DNA of 64,000 bases from Isochrysis galbana. Taxonomy: Eukaryota > Haptophyta > Isochrysidales > Isochrysidaceae. A program made the translations under genes and the position numbers. Positions within the stretch are counted from its first letter, which is position 1; every line of letters starts with the position of its first letter. The DNA lies in contig CM030938.1 of NCBI GenBank assembly GCA_018136815.1, positions 3,422,112 through 3,486,111 of the forward strand, read 5' to 3'. The notes beneath the pieces are model-generated. The model was given only the letters and a program-made list of their open reading frames with translations. It ran no database searches and was not told where the DNA came from. Shown in pieces: positions 41,361 through 53,800 of the stretch.

Positions 41361-43222
41361 CAAGTTAAAATGAGCGAAAACCCATTGAGGCGGTCCGGTC
41401 GACGCCGGCCGACTCTCCGGGAAAAAGCACCGGGGGGGGGGGGAGGAACCTCTCGTCAAAAAAGGGGAACGGCCCTTACAGCTCGCGCCGCGAGCGGTCC
41501 TCGAAGAAATAAATGTCTGCGCCCCCCGATACCTGCCACAGGGACGTCTTGAGCCACTCCCTTCTTCTCGCCTCTCCTGTCGCCAGCCGCCCCCCTTCGC
41601 CCGTTTGCTAACGCAAACGGGGCTCGTTTCTCACCACACTCCATCGGGGGGGGTGCAAATCCCCCCCTCTCCCTCGTTCCATTCTCTTCCGCCCCGGTCC
41701 CTGCGGCGCGTCGCCATGCGGCGCGCCATGGCCTGCTCTCAGAGGTCCTTCAGGGGCGCCCAGAGGGCCAGCAAGGGCAGCTCAGGGGGCAGTGGAGGCT
41801 GGGGCTCAGCCCCTGGCCCCCCCTGCCTCTCCCTCGCTCGCCTCGCTGGCCTTGGGTGCCGCCCTGAGGCCCCTGTCTGCCTGGCGACCAGGGATGGGGG
41901 GGGGAGTCAGTACGAGAGCAGGCCCATGCGGGCCTGGGAGTGCGGCTCGCGGCCCGCGCCCACTAGGGGTCTGGGCTGTATTGATGAGTGCCCAGCCCCT
42001 GCCAGAGGGCAGGGGCTGGGGTTGAATGTACGGGCCCACCCCGGGGGGTGTCCGCAATGGAGAGAGGGGGGCGCGAGGCCCCCATTGACCCCCACTTATA
42101 AAAGTAGGTTGTTCTCGCCCCCCATGAGGGAAGTCGAGAGAGTGGGGGGGGGGGGGGGGGGGCGCGAGGCCCCCCTCCATGGCGACCAACCATAAGTCAT
42201 AAAATTACATCTGTCTTTATCTTCAAAGCCCCCGCCAGTGCCTAGCTACTAGCTAGGACCTAGGACTAGGAGCTCGGGCATGGGACTTGCTCTCCGTAAT
42301 ACGTAGTACTCAAGTCTCACATAACTCAGGTCTCACATATCACAACATTTGTTTATTCTAGCTTCACTTCACATTCCAGCGGGTCCACGCACGATCGGGG
42401 ACTGAGACACGCACACGCGCCAACAGAACGTACTGCAACAACCCAGTCACCACAACGCAGCCACCTATATTCGAGCACTTGCGCCTGCACTTGCACATTA
42501 TGCGACCAAGAGCATTGTGTTTGAAGTTTTTACGCGGCGTGCTTCAGAGACGTCTTTTGCGCTGACATCGCAGCAAAAACGGGTCGATCTCGGAGAACGT
42601 GTGTTGCGAGAAATAATGGCCCAACGACGTGGCGAGAGTGTGTTCGCTGAATATCGTAGAACATACACACAGCATGCCCGTTCCCATCATATGAAGATGT
42701 CGACGGGTGGATGATAGATGGATTCAACAAGATCGTTTCGTTTCGCAAAGCACGATGCTCAAAGTGCACCAGAGCCATGAGGTGAGGCGGACAGAATTGA
42801 TTCATCGCGCCACTAGGATTTACCCAGAGTGCCATCAGCATTTACCTAGAGTGCCACTCCTCTACCTGCAAGCAAGGCCTCTTCCGCACTAGCACGGGGA
42901 TGGACTTAAAGTTCCGCAGCCATTAGCAGCGCTGAAAGTCTATTCGACCTGCTCTACCTGCATGCTGAGCTTTCGTCGAGAGCGCAGGAGAACGAAATGT
43001 GCCGGAAATGTCCAAATAGAATGGTGTTCTACGCTGTGGCCACGAAGAAGCATCCGGCCGCGGGTCAACCATAGGAGGCACCGTCCCTTCGCGACTGGGC
43101 GGTAATGTCAGACCGAGACGGGGCCGCACACTCAACTCTGTAGAAATGAGGCAGGATTGCTGGAGCAGCACCGGCAATTGCCGCCTCGAGTTATGCGAGG
43201 GATGAACGTGACGGCGCCGTCC
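41361..43222. other. Intergenic, low complexity and hairpins
   Basis: No gene is supported. A GC-rich stretch (41700-42190) contains a 13-bp-stem hairpin at 41991-42020 and two gggcgcgaggcccc copies. A 17-bp direct repeat (gttctcgccccccatga) at 41174-41190 and 42111-42127 flanks 920 bp. The right part (42700-43200) is unremarkable and is the 3' flank of the CDPK. Confidence 0.5.
41991..42020. other. GC-rich hairpin, 13-bp perfect stem
   Basis: cccagcccctgcc, four-base loop, ggcaggggctggg. It is not near a gene end, so its role is unknown. Confidence 0.7.
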
Positions 43223-46200
43223 TCATATTGTGCCGGCGGTGCCATTTTGCGTCGTGAGAAGGGCTTTGAGGGAGCTGGCCGAATGCCAAGCCCGATTGCC
43301 ATGGGTGGTTTTCATGTCCTTCAGCATCATCGATTTGAAGTTGTCGAAGGTAATGCAGCCGCCCTGGCCTCCGCACGAGGTGATCATGGCGTCGAGCTCT
43401 GCATCGTCATAGTCATCGCCCAAAGTGGAGCGCAGCTCGCTCTGTTAAAGGGTAGATAGAGGAGGTTAGCTTGAGCACGGGGCCATCTGGACAGCATTTG
43501 TAGCGCGCCCGCTCAATGATCGATGGCTCGAAAAAGATGAGGGCGAGCAGGAGGCGAGTACCTTCGTGATAAAGCCGTCGCCGTTCCGGTCGAGTATGGC
43601 AAAAGCCGCCTTCATTGATGGCTTAGTGACGTGCCGTGAGGAGAGCCCCGCTCCGAGGAATTCTGTGTAGTCGAGCTCGCCGCTCTCGTTGATGTCGATC
43701 GTGCGGAAGAGAGCCTGAGAATGGCATGCCCACGCCGCAGCAGGTGGCGGGATCAGAGATATTGCAATTCTTTAGCGCGGAATCCAATGCATTTGGTGTG
43801 AAGACTTAGGACTCCCAAGGTGGCCTCACCTCGAGGTGTTGCTCTGCAAGATCAGACGAGTATCCCATCGCCTTTTTGAATTCGTCAACAGAGATCGTCC
43901 CATTGCGATCTGCGTCCATCGCGATGAACATTGATCGAAGCTCGGCCAGCTTTTCGGGCGGGGTGGCGAATGCGATGACTTCGAGAGCCACCTGCGTAGA
44001 GGAAGAGCGCCACCGTCAAGGCCCCAAGGGCGACCGGGGCAAATCGAAGACGCGCATCTTCTAGGCATCTCCGCTTTGGGCAAGCTGGGTGAGGTGCGTG
44101 CCTTCTTGATGTCTTGGGCCCGTGCGAAGGCCTCGAGAGAGTCGAGCACAGCTGGATTGATCCCGCCCCGGGGCGAAGTCGCCAGCTCGCGGGACATCCA
44201 TGGGTGGCTGAGCGCCTGTCAGGGAACGATGGAACCGGGCCATGATATTGACACATGAGGTGATACTTTGGGGACGAAGCGCGTGAAAGGAAGAAGTCCT
44301 TGGATGCGATCGCGGCTGTGAGCGCCGACGGGGGAAGGGGCGACTCGCCTGTGAGGCAGAGAGGCGACGCGAGGGTTCCTTCTGCATGAGGGCGGAAATG
44401 AAGTCCCGGGCTTCACCCGAGACGTAGTCCCACTCCTGCGGTGCGTACGAGAACGATATTGATCATCTAACGGGATTGGAGCAGGAGGTGAGCGGTAGGC
44501 AAAGAGCAGGCCTCGGCTTGCCTGAGAATGGAAGGAGAGCTTGTCGTGCTTGATCATCATCGCCTTGCGCTCGCGGTCGTGATGATGGAAGGGACGCTTG
44601 CCTGATAACAGCATGAAAGTGACCACGCCAATCGCCCACATATCCACGGACGAGTTGTATTCCTTCTCGTGATCCGACCACAACTCAGGAGCCATGTATG
44701 ACGGGGTGCCGATCTACATGGTGAAGGGCAGGCGTAGTCGGTACGGTATTGGAGCCCGCGCACAAATGGAGGCATACCAAGCCATTGGTAGAACCGAACG
44801 ATTCGGTCGGCGTGCAGCATCGTGTTTGGCCTGCATCAAATGACTGGCCCGAATGAGCGCCACCCTTGCCAGATTCCCAGTCGTCTCCGGAAACCGTTGC
44901 GCACCTGCTCCCACATACCCTCGCCCACTCCGTTGACGCACTCATGAGCAAACCCGAAGTCAATGAGCTTTAGCTCGGAGTCCTCACCCTGCGTTCGTGC
45001 AGCGGTGCGCAAGGTTGTCGGCAACGGAAGAGATGCCTAGATGGATGCCGCATGAAGGCGCGCTGCTCGAAGCAACAAAGAAGAGCAGGCACAAAATAGA
45101 TGGCGCCCTCTTGATCAGCATCAAGCCGAACGCCGGGTGCAAATGCATGTACAGTAGCGAAAGCATAAACCAAGGCCTGGATGTGTGCATTGCGTGAAGG
45201 CGCGTGTACCTCGTGCTCATAAATGAAGTTGTCGAGCTTGATGTCCCGATGGACTACGCCGTGTTGGTGGCAGTACAGCACCGCAGAGAGCATCTGATGA
45301 GTTGGCCGGTGGCAAGATTCAATCACAGTGGGAGGGGGGTCGTCCGAGGGTTCGAGAGCGCCACAAGGACGCGATGCACGCGACTGGCACGATCACACGA
45401 ACAGCAAGCTGTCCACGCTCGCATTGTAGTCGCGAAGTCCAGGCGCTAAGGCAATTGCGGCCCCAGCCCTGATGTTCGCGCCCCAGATCTGTCGCACGGA
45501 AGCACGATTGACCACAAGCCGGGCAAGAAGACAGCTCTCTGCGCCACAAGGAAGTGGGCCCACGCAGTTATCCTCGTGCCATCTCACCTTGGAGACTAGC
45601 TTTCTTGCCGCGTCTTCGGTGTAGCCATGCCTATGTATCTTCATTCGTGATACGAGCGCTCCACCTGTGCAAAGCTCCATGATGATGTGAATCAGATGCT
45701 GATGTGGGTCCTCGAAATATTCAAACAACCTAACGATATTGGGGTGGTCGAGCGACTTTTGCACATCGATCTCGCGCCGCAGTTCGTCGATCGAGCCGCC
45801 ATGGAGCGTGTCGAGAGAGACCGTTTTCATTGCAAAGAGCTCACCTAGAACGGCCAACGATCAAGACAGTTAGGCGCGCCGAGGTAGCCAGCGACCCTAG
45901 GTGCCCGAGCCAGAGGTGCTTCCCGCCCCCCAACAGCTGTGAGAGTCACGTGTGCGCAGGCCCCCTTTGGAAACCCCCCATCCCATACCAGTGAGCGCCG
46001 GAAGAAGCGCAGCCCTCCCAAACAGTTGCGCCCGTTCTCTCTCCTTCCCTCCCTCCGCCCCTCTCGCCCCCAGCCTGCTCCCTTTCCCCATTTTCTCCTC
46101 TCCCCTCTCCGTTCCACTCCCCTCTCCCCTCTCCCCTCTCCCCCTCCCCAATTTCCCCTCTGCCCTCTCCCTTCCTCTCCCGTCTCCTCTAGCCCCCCTG

Positions 46201-46474
46201 CCTCACCGGTCGCTATTTTCTGCACCACCGAGACCGTGCCACACGCGCCCCGTCCGAGTTCGAGCCCCTGGTCGAGGGCGTAGACCTCTCGGACGGGCAA
46301 GTGATTCTTGTGCACCAGCACCTCAGAGAAGGTGCGCGCCGTCTGGCTCTTGTCCTGCACATCGGAGGAGAAGACTCCGCTTGCCGGCTTTGGCTTTGGC
46401 ACAGAGGAGGAGAGCTTGGGCTTCACATCGTCAGGACGCGTGAGATCCTCGGATTTGGACTCGCTGCACCCCAT
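43223..46474 (-). CDS. Calcium-dependent protein kinase (CDPK), 10 exons
   Basis: 539 aa. Exons: 46474-46207, 45844-45588, 45293-45210, 44988-44905, 44713-44522, 44435-44349, 44215-44102, 43991-43830, 43714-43562, 43441-43223; exon lengths sum to 540 codons. Introns 5, 6 and 7 begin GC; the rest are GT-AG. N-terminus MGCSESKSED is a myristoylation/palmitoylation signal, so it is likely membrane-anchored. Glycine loop LGRGACGTVS, Lys in LFAMKTV, catalytic HRDIKLDN (190-197), DFG (213-215), APE (239-241). After the autoinhibitory junction (AFARAQDIKK, VALEVIAFATPPEKLAEL) come EF-hand loops DADRNGTISVDE (388-399), DINESGELDYTE (423-434) and DRNGDGFITK (458-469). The fourth loop (TSCGGQGGCITF) lacks acidic ligands and is probably not calcium-binding. 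CDPKs are typical of plants, algae, ciliates and apicomplexans. The final exon ends TGA. Confidence 0.92.
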
Positions 46475-48239
46475 CGACAACCCTCGGTGTGTCACGGTAT
46501 TGGTCCGCCTCCGGGTTGCCTTGGGGCGGGGAGAGGTTGGGGGGGGGTGCGGGGGGGGTTGAAGAGGAGGGAGAGGGAGTCGAGCAAGCGAGCGGAGGGC
46601 GCGGGGGGAAGGGGGAGGAGAGCAGAGAGCGAGGGTGGCAGTGGAAGAGGAGAGAGAGGGGAGTGGAGAGAGAGAAGAATGAATGGTAGGAGAGGGCGGA
46701 GAGAGGGGGGAGAGGGGCGAGGAGGGAGAGAAACTGGCAGAGAGGGTAGTGGTGTGTGGAGAGAGGGGGAGGGGAGGGAGAAAGAGGCATCGTCCAGTAG
46801 TGCTCTGCTCTAGCGTAGGTGTGTTCTGAGCTGATTGATATAATGAAGGAGGTGGGGGTGGCCCGCATGAATTCAAAGGATGTAGTGGAGAATATGTGCA
46901 GAGGACTAGTAGTGTGTAGAGTATAACAGTTGGGAGGGGAAGGGAGGGAGGGAGAGGGAGAAAGGAGTGAGAGTTGAGTGAAGAGAGGAGAGAGAAGGAG
47001 GAGGGGGGGGGCGAGAGATGCAAAACAAAGAAACATCGAGGAGGAGGAGAGGAGGAGGAGGGGGGAGCGAGTGATGAGAGAGAGTGGGGATACTAGTAAA
47101 TAGTGGAGACGAGCGAGCGTCCACTGCCTCACTGTATTCTTCACTAGTTCTCCCTCTCTTGTTCCATCAAGCAGGTTTCTTTCTCCACATCCGGTGATTC
47201 ATATCATCACGGCAATGGAGTGAGTTATCTCTTCCCGTTAGAGGGAAAGGAGAGAGGCGAGAGATGGCCCCGTCGGCACACAAGCCTGTGTGTGAGAGAG
47301 AGAGAGCGAGGCCCAGGAGAAGAGAGAGCCGGGGAAGCTCGAGAGAAAGGGAAATCTTGACGAGAGAGAGAAGAGAGAGAGAGGAGGCGCCCCCCCCCCT
47401 CCCAGCCAGGCGGGAGAGAGGCGGACGAGAGGGAGCGAGCGCGGGAGAGGAGAAGACAGAGAGGGCGGAGAGCTGAGAGATGAGAGAGAGGAGCACAAGG
47501 AGTTGAGAAGTCGAGTAGCATGGAGAGTAGAGAGGCAGAGGGATGTGAGGCAGAACTGGGAGCGGAGGGGGGGAGAAGAGAGAGGGAGAGAGAGAGAGGA
47601 GAAGGAGATCCTAGCGAGAGAGAGAGGGGGGGGGGAGAGAGGGGGGGGGGAGAGAGAAGAGAGAGGGAGAGAGAGGGAGAGAGGGAGAGAGAAGGAGGCG
47701 GCGGAGAGGCAGCAGTAGGCGCCCCTTTTCTTCTTGGCGCCGGAGGGGGCAGGGCACGGGAGGGAGGGGGGGAGGGGGAGGGGAGGGCCTGGGGGGAGGG
47801 GGGCGCGCGCCGCCGGGCCGCCCGCGGGCGACGGCATGGCGGCATGGCGGCACTACGGACGGCACAGTTGGTCAGCCCTCTCTCTCTCTCTTGCGTCAGT
47901 CCGCCACGCCGCCGGCTCCATGCCACGCCGATGCCCTTGCCTAGAGTCATGTCTCACCTCTTCCGCGGCCTAGCGGCCTGCAGCACCAAGCACCAATGGA
48001 CATTTTCTATTTGGTATTTGGAGGGGGGGGGGGGGGCGTGATCCAGGTTTCAGGTTCCAGGGCTGAGCGGTCCCTTCCCCCCCGCCTCACACGCCGTCGC
48101 GGCGCAACAAAATCAGGGAAGAAGTAAGAGTTACGTTTACACTTTAAGTTTGGACTAATATACCTCCCGACCGATGGCGAACGCGAACGCCTGTCGGCCT
48201 GTCGGAGTGTATGTCGTATATCCCTAGCTGGGAAACACA

Positions 48240-48325
48240 GCAGGAGCGTCTCCAAACACAGTAAAAACAGGCTGTGTTTTACATTTGTACAAACACAGCC
48301 AAACACAGTCCAAAACACAGTGATA
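48240..48325. repeat. Octamer cluster 2 (AAACACAG/CTGTGTTT)
   Basis: Six copies of AAACACAG or its complement, with an inverted pair (aaacaggctgtgttt) in the middle. Aligned block for block with 62310-62400 and, reversed, with 30195-30295. Confidence 0.75.
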
Positions 48326-48467
48326 CAGGAGGGGGGGGGCTCCCCCCCCCCCCCCCGCACCCCCCTCTCTCTTCTCGCGAGCGTGGCCCGAGCGCGCCCC
48401 TCTCTCCCCCTCCCCCTCCTTCCTCCTCAACACCATGTCCAGCTTCAACCCCAACCCCAGCCGTGCC

Positions 48468-48590
48468 TCGCGCGCGCGCGATCGCCTCGAAGGCGAGGCT
48501 GTCGAACACGCGATGACTACTGACTCGTGGGCAGAGGGCCGTTCGATCGAGCCGGCAGCTGACGCGGCCGTGAAGGAATCGTAGGTGGTT
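48468..48590 (-). repeat. Dispersed repeat D, copy 2
   Basis: Reverse complement of 1012-1100 with about 12 differences. The neighbouring 48425-48480 stretch (aaccccaacccc, gccgtgcctcgcgcg) resembles 61740-61790, the right flank of the retrotransposon, so the repeat may be larger than the aligned part. Confidence 0.5.
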
Positions 48591-48662
48591 GCTTGCGGGA
48601 ATATGTCTGAGAGGTCATAGTAGAAGTCGGGTCTGACAGCTTCTACCATCGAGTGCGACCAA

Positions 48663-48680
48663 CTATCGTTAAACCGATAG
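48663..48680. other. Hairpin ctatcg-ttaaac-cgatag
   Basis: Perfect 6-bp stem around TTAAAC, with one compensated base pair relative to the hairpin at 15265-15282. Confidence 0.5.
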
Positions 48681-49214
48681 GGTCATGGAGCGCGCGCCGC
48701 TCCCCTCCCCTCCTGCCGCCCCCCCCGCCGCGACGGACGATCGGGCCATGCTCGACGCCTCGCACCCGAAGCGCCCACGAGAGGGCGCCCCACCGACCAA
48801 GGTGCGCGTGAGACGCGACCCGGGCCGTCCCTTGACAGCCATACACCAGCAAGGACACCATGCCCAGCATGGCCACCATAGCCCTCAACTCCCTCCAACC
48901 ACTCAAGGCCTCCAGACAGCTGTGACAAGCCGGCTCAGAGCCGCATCCCATAGGGAAAGCCGCGAGGCTGGGCCCCTACAAAGCCGCGGCACTGACCTCG
49001 TGCGACAGCACGAGGCACAGGCCTGGCCAGACATCTCACCAACCCCAAGGGGGTACCAAATACAGTGCCGGGGGGGGGGGCTCCCATTCCCCAAGCCTCC
49101 CCCGTCGCCAATCGCCAGCATATGCCATAGATTGCCCTAGCGCCAGCGCCAGCGCCCTCTCCCCCCCGCCCCCCCTTCACCCATCATCTCATCATGATGA
49201 GAGCATGTGAGAAT

Positions 49215-49219
49215 GTAGA
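49215..49219. repeat. Target-site duplication GTAGA (left)
   Basis: Five bases directly before the LTR terminus TGTCAG. The same five bases follow the other end of the element at 61716-61720. Confidence 0.85.
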
Positions 49220-50341
49220 TGTCAGAGCAAGGCTGATCTCACTCTTGGAGATTGCCTGCGAGGGCGCGCCGGCAGCTAGCGCGGAACGCGGTTCTTGTGG
49301 GGAGCTCATGGAGCTTTCCTCGGGGGTGACTACGGGCATGGTGATCGACGCACGACGCACGACGCACGCACGGAGCACGGTGGGCGCGGAAGTGCGAAAG
49401 GAGGCTTGTGGGAGGTGGTGGCAGGCGACTGGGGGTGGCTCAGGCGCGTGCTTGACTTGTATTGACTCGTTGACTCGGGGTATAGACTCGGGAACTCGGG
49501 GGGACTCGCTTGGGAACACGATGGGACTCGATTAAGTTGCTACAAAATCACTCCCAAGAAACCAAAAACTAAAGTCCTTGGGCTCAGAAAACTAACGTAA
49601 ACACTCCGGAATCATACGATAAACAAACCCCTCCCCGCGCGGCGAAGGCTGAAGTCGCGATCGCTCGTCATGCGCGAAGATATACGGAAAGAGAGCGCAT
49701 AACTACGCCACCGAAGGGTTCGAACTATCGTTAAAGTGGAACTCGTCCGCTGAAGCCAACGCGGAGGGTCGAGGAGAGATCCAAAATCGCGCCGGGGGAA
49801 GAAGGCGATGTGCGGAGAGACCTTCTAGACAAGAGAGAGACGAGCAAGGGGCGACGAAACAAGACGCGAGACGCGAGGCGCGTGCCATTCGTTCTTCCTT
49901 TCTTTCATCGAAACCGCGACGAAACTAACATTAAACGTCGGTGCCCCCTCCGCGAGGATCGCGAAGAAGAACGGACGAGATGGAGGCAATCATCGAAGGA
50001 ATCGCGAGAGGAATCGAAGCGAGGGGGGGGAAACAGCGCGCGCGGGGGGGGGAACGAACGACGGCCGGAGGAAACGAACCGCGCGCGGAGGAGAAGAACC
50101 TCGCGCGGGGGGGGGAATAATATAACGGCCGGAGGCGACGGATGGCACGCCGAGAGGAAGAACCTGCCGCGGGGGGCGAGGGACCGAGGGCACGGCGGGG
50201 CAGCGTGGGAGGGCGCGAGGGTGATCTCGGAGCGAGATCGCGTCCTTTCCCTCGCGGAGCGCGGAGAGACCCCCCACGAGATATCTTGGGACCGGAGAAT
50301 GTTTTGGACGAATCTTCTTGCCGTCGGCCGAGGAGAGGCGG

Positions 50342-50375
<34 letters not shown>

Positions 50376-50642
50376 TCGCAGAGCGACTGCAGAACGAGAA
50401 GTCGAAGTCATGCCGGTTTATTACCTTAAACGAGCCAACAATTATAGTAACAGCAAAAACAAAATTCGAATCGCAAATTTCGAGACCAAAACCTGCAAAC
50501 CTGGACTTGAGACCATGGGGAATCCAAATCTGTGTGTCTTGTGCGTCAGTGGCAACACGGGGAACTGTTCAATTGTAATTGTGAGCGCGTACCTTACACG
50601 AATATTCATGCCTACAGCCTTCAGATGGGCAGGAATACAACA
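49220..50642 (-). repeat. 3' LTR of the chromovirus (1423 bp)
   Basis: Plus-strand ends TGTCAG...CAACA, that is TG...CA. Contains a (GA)n tract (about 50346-50372) and a block with C/G runs (50020-50115). The first 270 bp (49220-49489) are absent from the right LTR. It shares the start with the solo LTR at 40121. Confidence 0.92.
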
Positions 50643-50899
50643 CCCCCCGACTTAAATCGAGACGTCTCCCGATGTCGAGCCAAGAGAGTTCATTTAACCA
50701 TACGAGACGAGAGACTTAGAAGAGGAGGATTAACCCATGGATCCAAAGCGAGCACAAAATCGGCAGCTTAGCGCGGCGGCCCCCGATTTCGTACGTCACG
50801 TCCTACCACGTTCTCCCTTTTACAGGAGTTTTGCTCGGGCAGTTGCGCTGGGTCAGGCGCTGACGCGACGCTAATCATCCACTTCCGGTCGACTTAGCG
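50643..50899. other. Region between Pol stop and 3' LTR
   Basis: About 250 bp of non-coding internal sequence. The polypurine tract that primes plus-strand synthesis should lie immediately next to the LTR. On the minus strand the sequence next to position 50643 is a G-run (complement of cccccc), the likely core of that tract. Confidence 0.5.
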
Positions 50900-53800
50900 C
50901 TACGATTGTGAACGAGAACGAGTACGACTCGAAGGCAGATCAGGAGGAGTACGACTTGTCTCTTGAATTCGACGTGGAATAACTTGATTGGATTGGGAAC
51001 TTGAGCTTGGACTTGAAGAGGAGTCTACAGCGGAGTGAGCTTGGGGTTGAACCGGACGGCGGTCGAAAGTGGTGTCGTACGACTCAACTAGATCAGCACA
51101 ACGCCGAAGCAACTCAATTCGAGACTCCCAAGTAGCTTCAGAACGAGGATAGCCGCGCCATTTGACGAGATACTTGAATGAAACTCCATCGCCCTTGCGA
51201 TCGAGTAACTCTTCGACCAAGTACTCATCTTCAGCGAGCGGAGACGAATCGGTGACGGTGAAGTACGGACGAAGATTGGAAATGTGAACTTCATCCTTGA
51301 CTTGACGATTTTCGAGATCGCGTAGACGGTAGCGAGTGGCCGAGATGGCTTCTTCTACTCGGCAGGGACCGGAGTAGAGATATTGAAGTTTGTTGGCGTG
51401 GCCAGGGATTCGACGACAAACTCTGTCTCCTGGTTTGAAGGTGACACCGAGTTTAGACTTTTGAGAGGCGGAGCGCATCGATTCGCGTTGGGCTTCTTGA
51501 GTACTTTCGAGGGCGGAACGCCACGACTCGAGAAGCTTCTTATTGAGCTCGGTGGCGTAAATGACGGCATCGGACGGAGGCCTAGATGGAAGCAACTCGA
51601 GAACAGGAGCAGGGTCAGCAAGTTGAGCTGGAAGACGAAGCTCCCGACCAAACAAGATAGCCGCGGGTGACTTGGGTACGACGCGACCGGCGGTCGCTCG
51701 CATAGACATGAGAAGAAACGGAAGGTGGTCGACCCAATGGGCGCCGCCTTCATTGGAGACTCGAGTCATCGTGAGGAGAGTTTGTTGAGCTCTTTCCACT
51801 AGCCCTACGCCTTCGTGGCGATAGGCTTCAGTAGTGCTCAAGTCCGTGCCAGTCGCTTTGAGAATTAGGTCCACTAACCGAGAGCAAAGATTCGAGCCGG
51901 CGTCGGTTCGAAGTTGGCGAGGGACTCCATAACGAGATACGATGAGACGCATGAAGACGTCCAGACATTTTGCGGACGAGGGGTTACCGTTGCAAGGCTC
52001 AGCTTCAATCCAACGAGAGAGAGAATCGACGAAAACAATCAGCTTATCAAAACCGGAGCGGCCGGATACGAAATCGTGGGTGGGAGCCATCGAAAGAATA
52101 TCGCAATAGACGACGTCGAAAGGATAGGATCCGATAGAAAGACCGGATGGATGGGCGAGCGGTCGCGGTAACGGTTTGCCAAGAGTGCATTCATGGCACT
52201 CTCGAACGTACTCCGATACAGAGGCGGATAGGCCAGGCCAGTAAACTCGAGAACGAAGTAGGGTAGTCATCCTTGTCGCACCTGGGTGACCAAGGTGGTC
52301 ATGGTAGGCGCGGAGGTACGTGTCACGAAGGGACTCCGGAATGTATAAACGAAGAGGAGCCTCTTCCGCCTCTGAGGAGCGGTAGTAGAGTAGGCCATCG
52401 CGAAGGAGGAATCGGGAACTTTTCTTCGACGACGAGCTAGAGTCAATCGAAGAGGAAGCTTTCGGAAGGATCGACTCGACTTCAGAAAGGATCGAGCTGG
52501 CGAGATCGTCGGTAGAGAGCGCTTGACGTAATTCGTCGGCATGAGGCACGCCCACATCGAGATACGAGGAGGTAATCGACTCCGAAGATTCCGATGCTTG
52601 ACGAGCGAGCCTATCGCTTGCTTGTTGGCGGCGAGCGGTGAGGGTGGATGAAGTAACCGCGGCGGCGACTATGTCGTGAATTTCAGAAGAATCGAAAGAA
52701 TGGGCGTCACTCTCCTCGAGATGGAGAGGATCGTGATCAGGCTCGAGAGCAACTAAGCGGGATAAGCCGTCGGCGTCCCAGTGAGTGACTCCAGGTTTGT
52801 GCACGACGTCGAATCTATATTCGGCTAGCTTTAGGACCCATCGCATGAGGCGCGAGGCTGGACCACCGGTGACTTGATCTTTCATCGTGTGAAGCCAGCG
52901 CAAAGCTGAATGGTCTACGACGAGGGTGAAGTGGCGACCCCAAAGATAAGGCCTCCAATTTCGGATCGATTCTAGCGCTGCTAGAAGTTCGATTTCAGTG
53001 ACTGTCCAATGGCGCTCAGCCGGACTCAAGCTACGACCGTAGTATGCAACGACGCGCTCTCTCCCTTCGTCGTCTTTTTGGGCGAGGACGCCGGCGATGC
53101 CGAGCTTGCTAGCACCGTCGGTTTTAACGAGGAAAGGACGGTCGTCTCGAGGAGGTGCAAGTACGGGTTCTTCACAGATAGCTTGCTTGAGATCTTCGAT
53201 AGCCTGTCGACAGGCTTCTGTTTGCGACTCGACCGGGACGTCGCACCCTTTCCGCGTGAGAGCGGTTAACGGCGCCGCACGGATCGCAAAACGACGGATG
53301 AAACGGCGGTAGTAGGAGCACAATCCAAGGAACGAACGGACGGCTTCGATCGAGTTGATTTGGGTTGGGTCGATTTTCGAGACAGCTTCCACTTTCTTGG
53401 GATCCATCCGAAGACCTTCACGCGAAACAACGTGGCCGAGATATTCAGCCGAGGTGGCAAAGAAAACGCATTTCGACATCTTGCAAGTGAGGCCCGCCCA
53501 GATGAGACGTTCCAAGACAAGATCAAGACGGTGTAACATTTGTTGGAATGACGACTCTTCCCTGGCCTGCAGCGAGTCACCTACACCTGTCGACCAGGCG
53601 CCGACATCATCCAAGTATGGCATACAAATCTCCCATGCCAGCCCACCGAGAACGGCGTCCATGAGGCGGCACATATACGAGGGACCGGATTGAACACCGA
53701 AAGGCAAGTAATTGAACTCGTACTTGCCGCGATGAGTGGTGAACGCGGTGATATGCTTATCGGATTCTTTGATCGGTATACCCCAGAAACCAGATGCCAG

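Larger units (their letters stand above)
46475..49214. other. Intergenic, purine-rich low complexity and repeats
   Basis: 46500-47780 is a long G/A-rich plus strand with GAGAGA and GGGGAGG arrays, forming the CDPK 5' flank. The long frames here are artefacts. Then come the octamer cluster 2 (48240-48325), repeat D copy 2 (48468-48590), a hairpin (48663-48680), and unremarkable sequence up to the retrotransposon at 49220. Confidence 0.55.

Noticed and set aside
47225..47950. Long minus-strand frames of Pro/Ser/Leu in 47.2-47.9 kb
   Set aside because: They are translations of GA/CT tracts. Every frame on both strands stays open there, so no coding signal exists.
49810..50655. 281-codon frame inside the LTR
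   Set aside because: The equivalent frames in the other LTR copies (61015-61719, 793-1419) are broken or shifted. LTRs are not expected to code, and the peptide is Arg/Glu-rich repeat translation.
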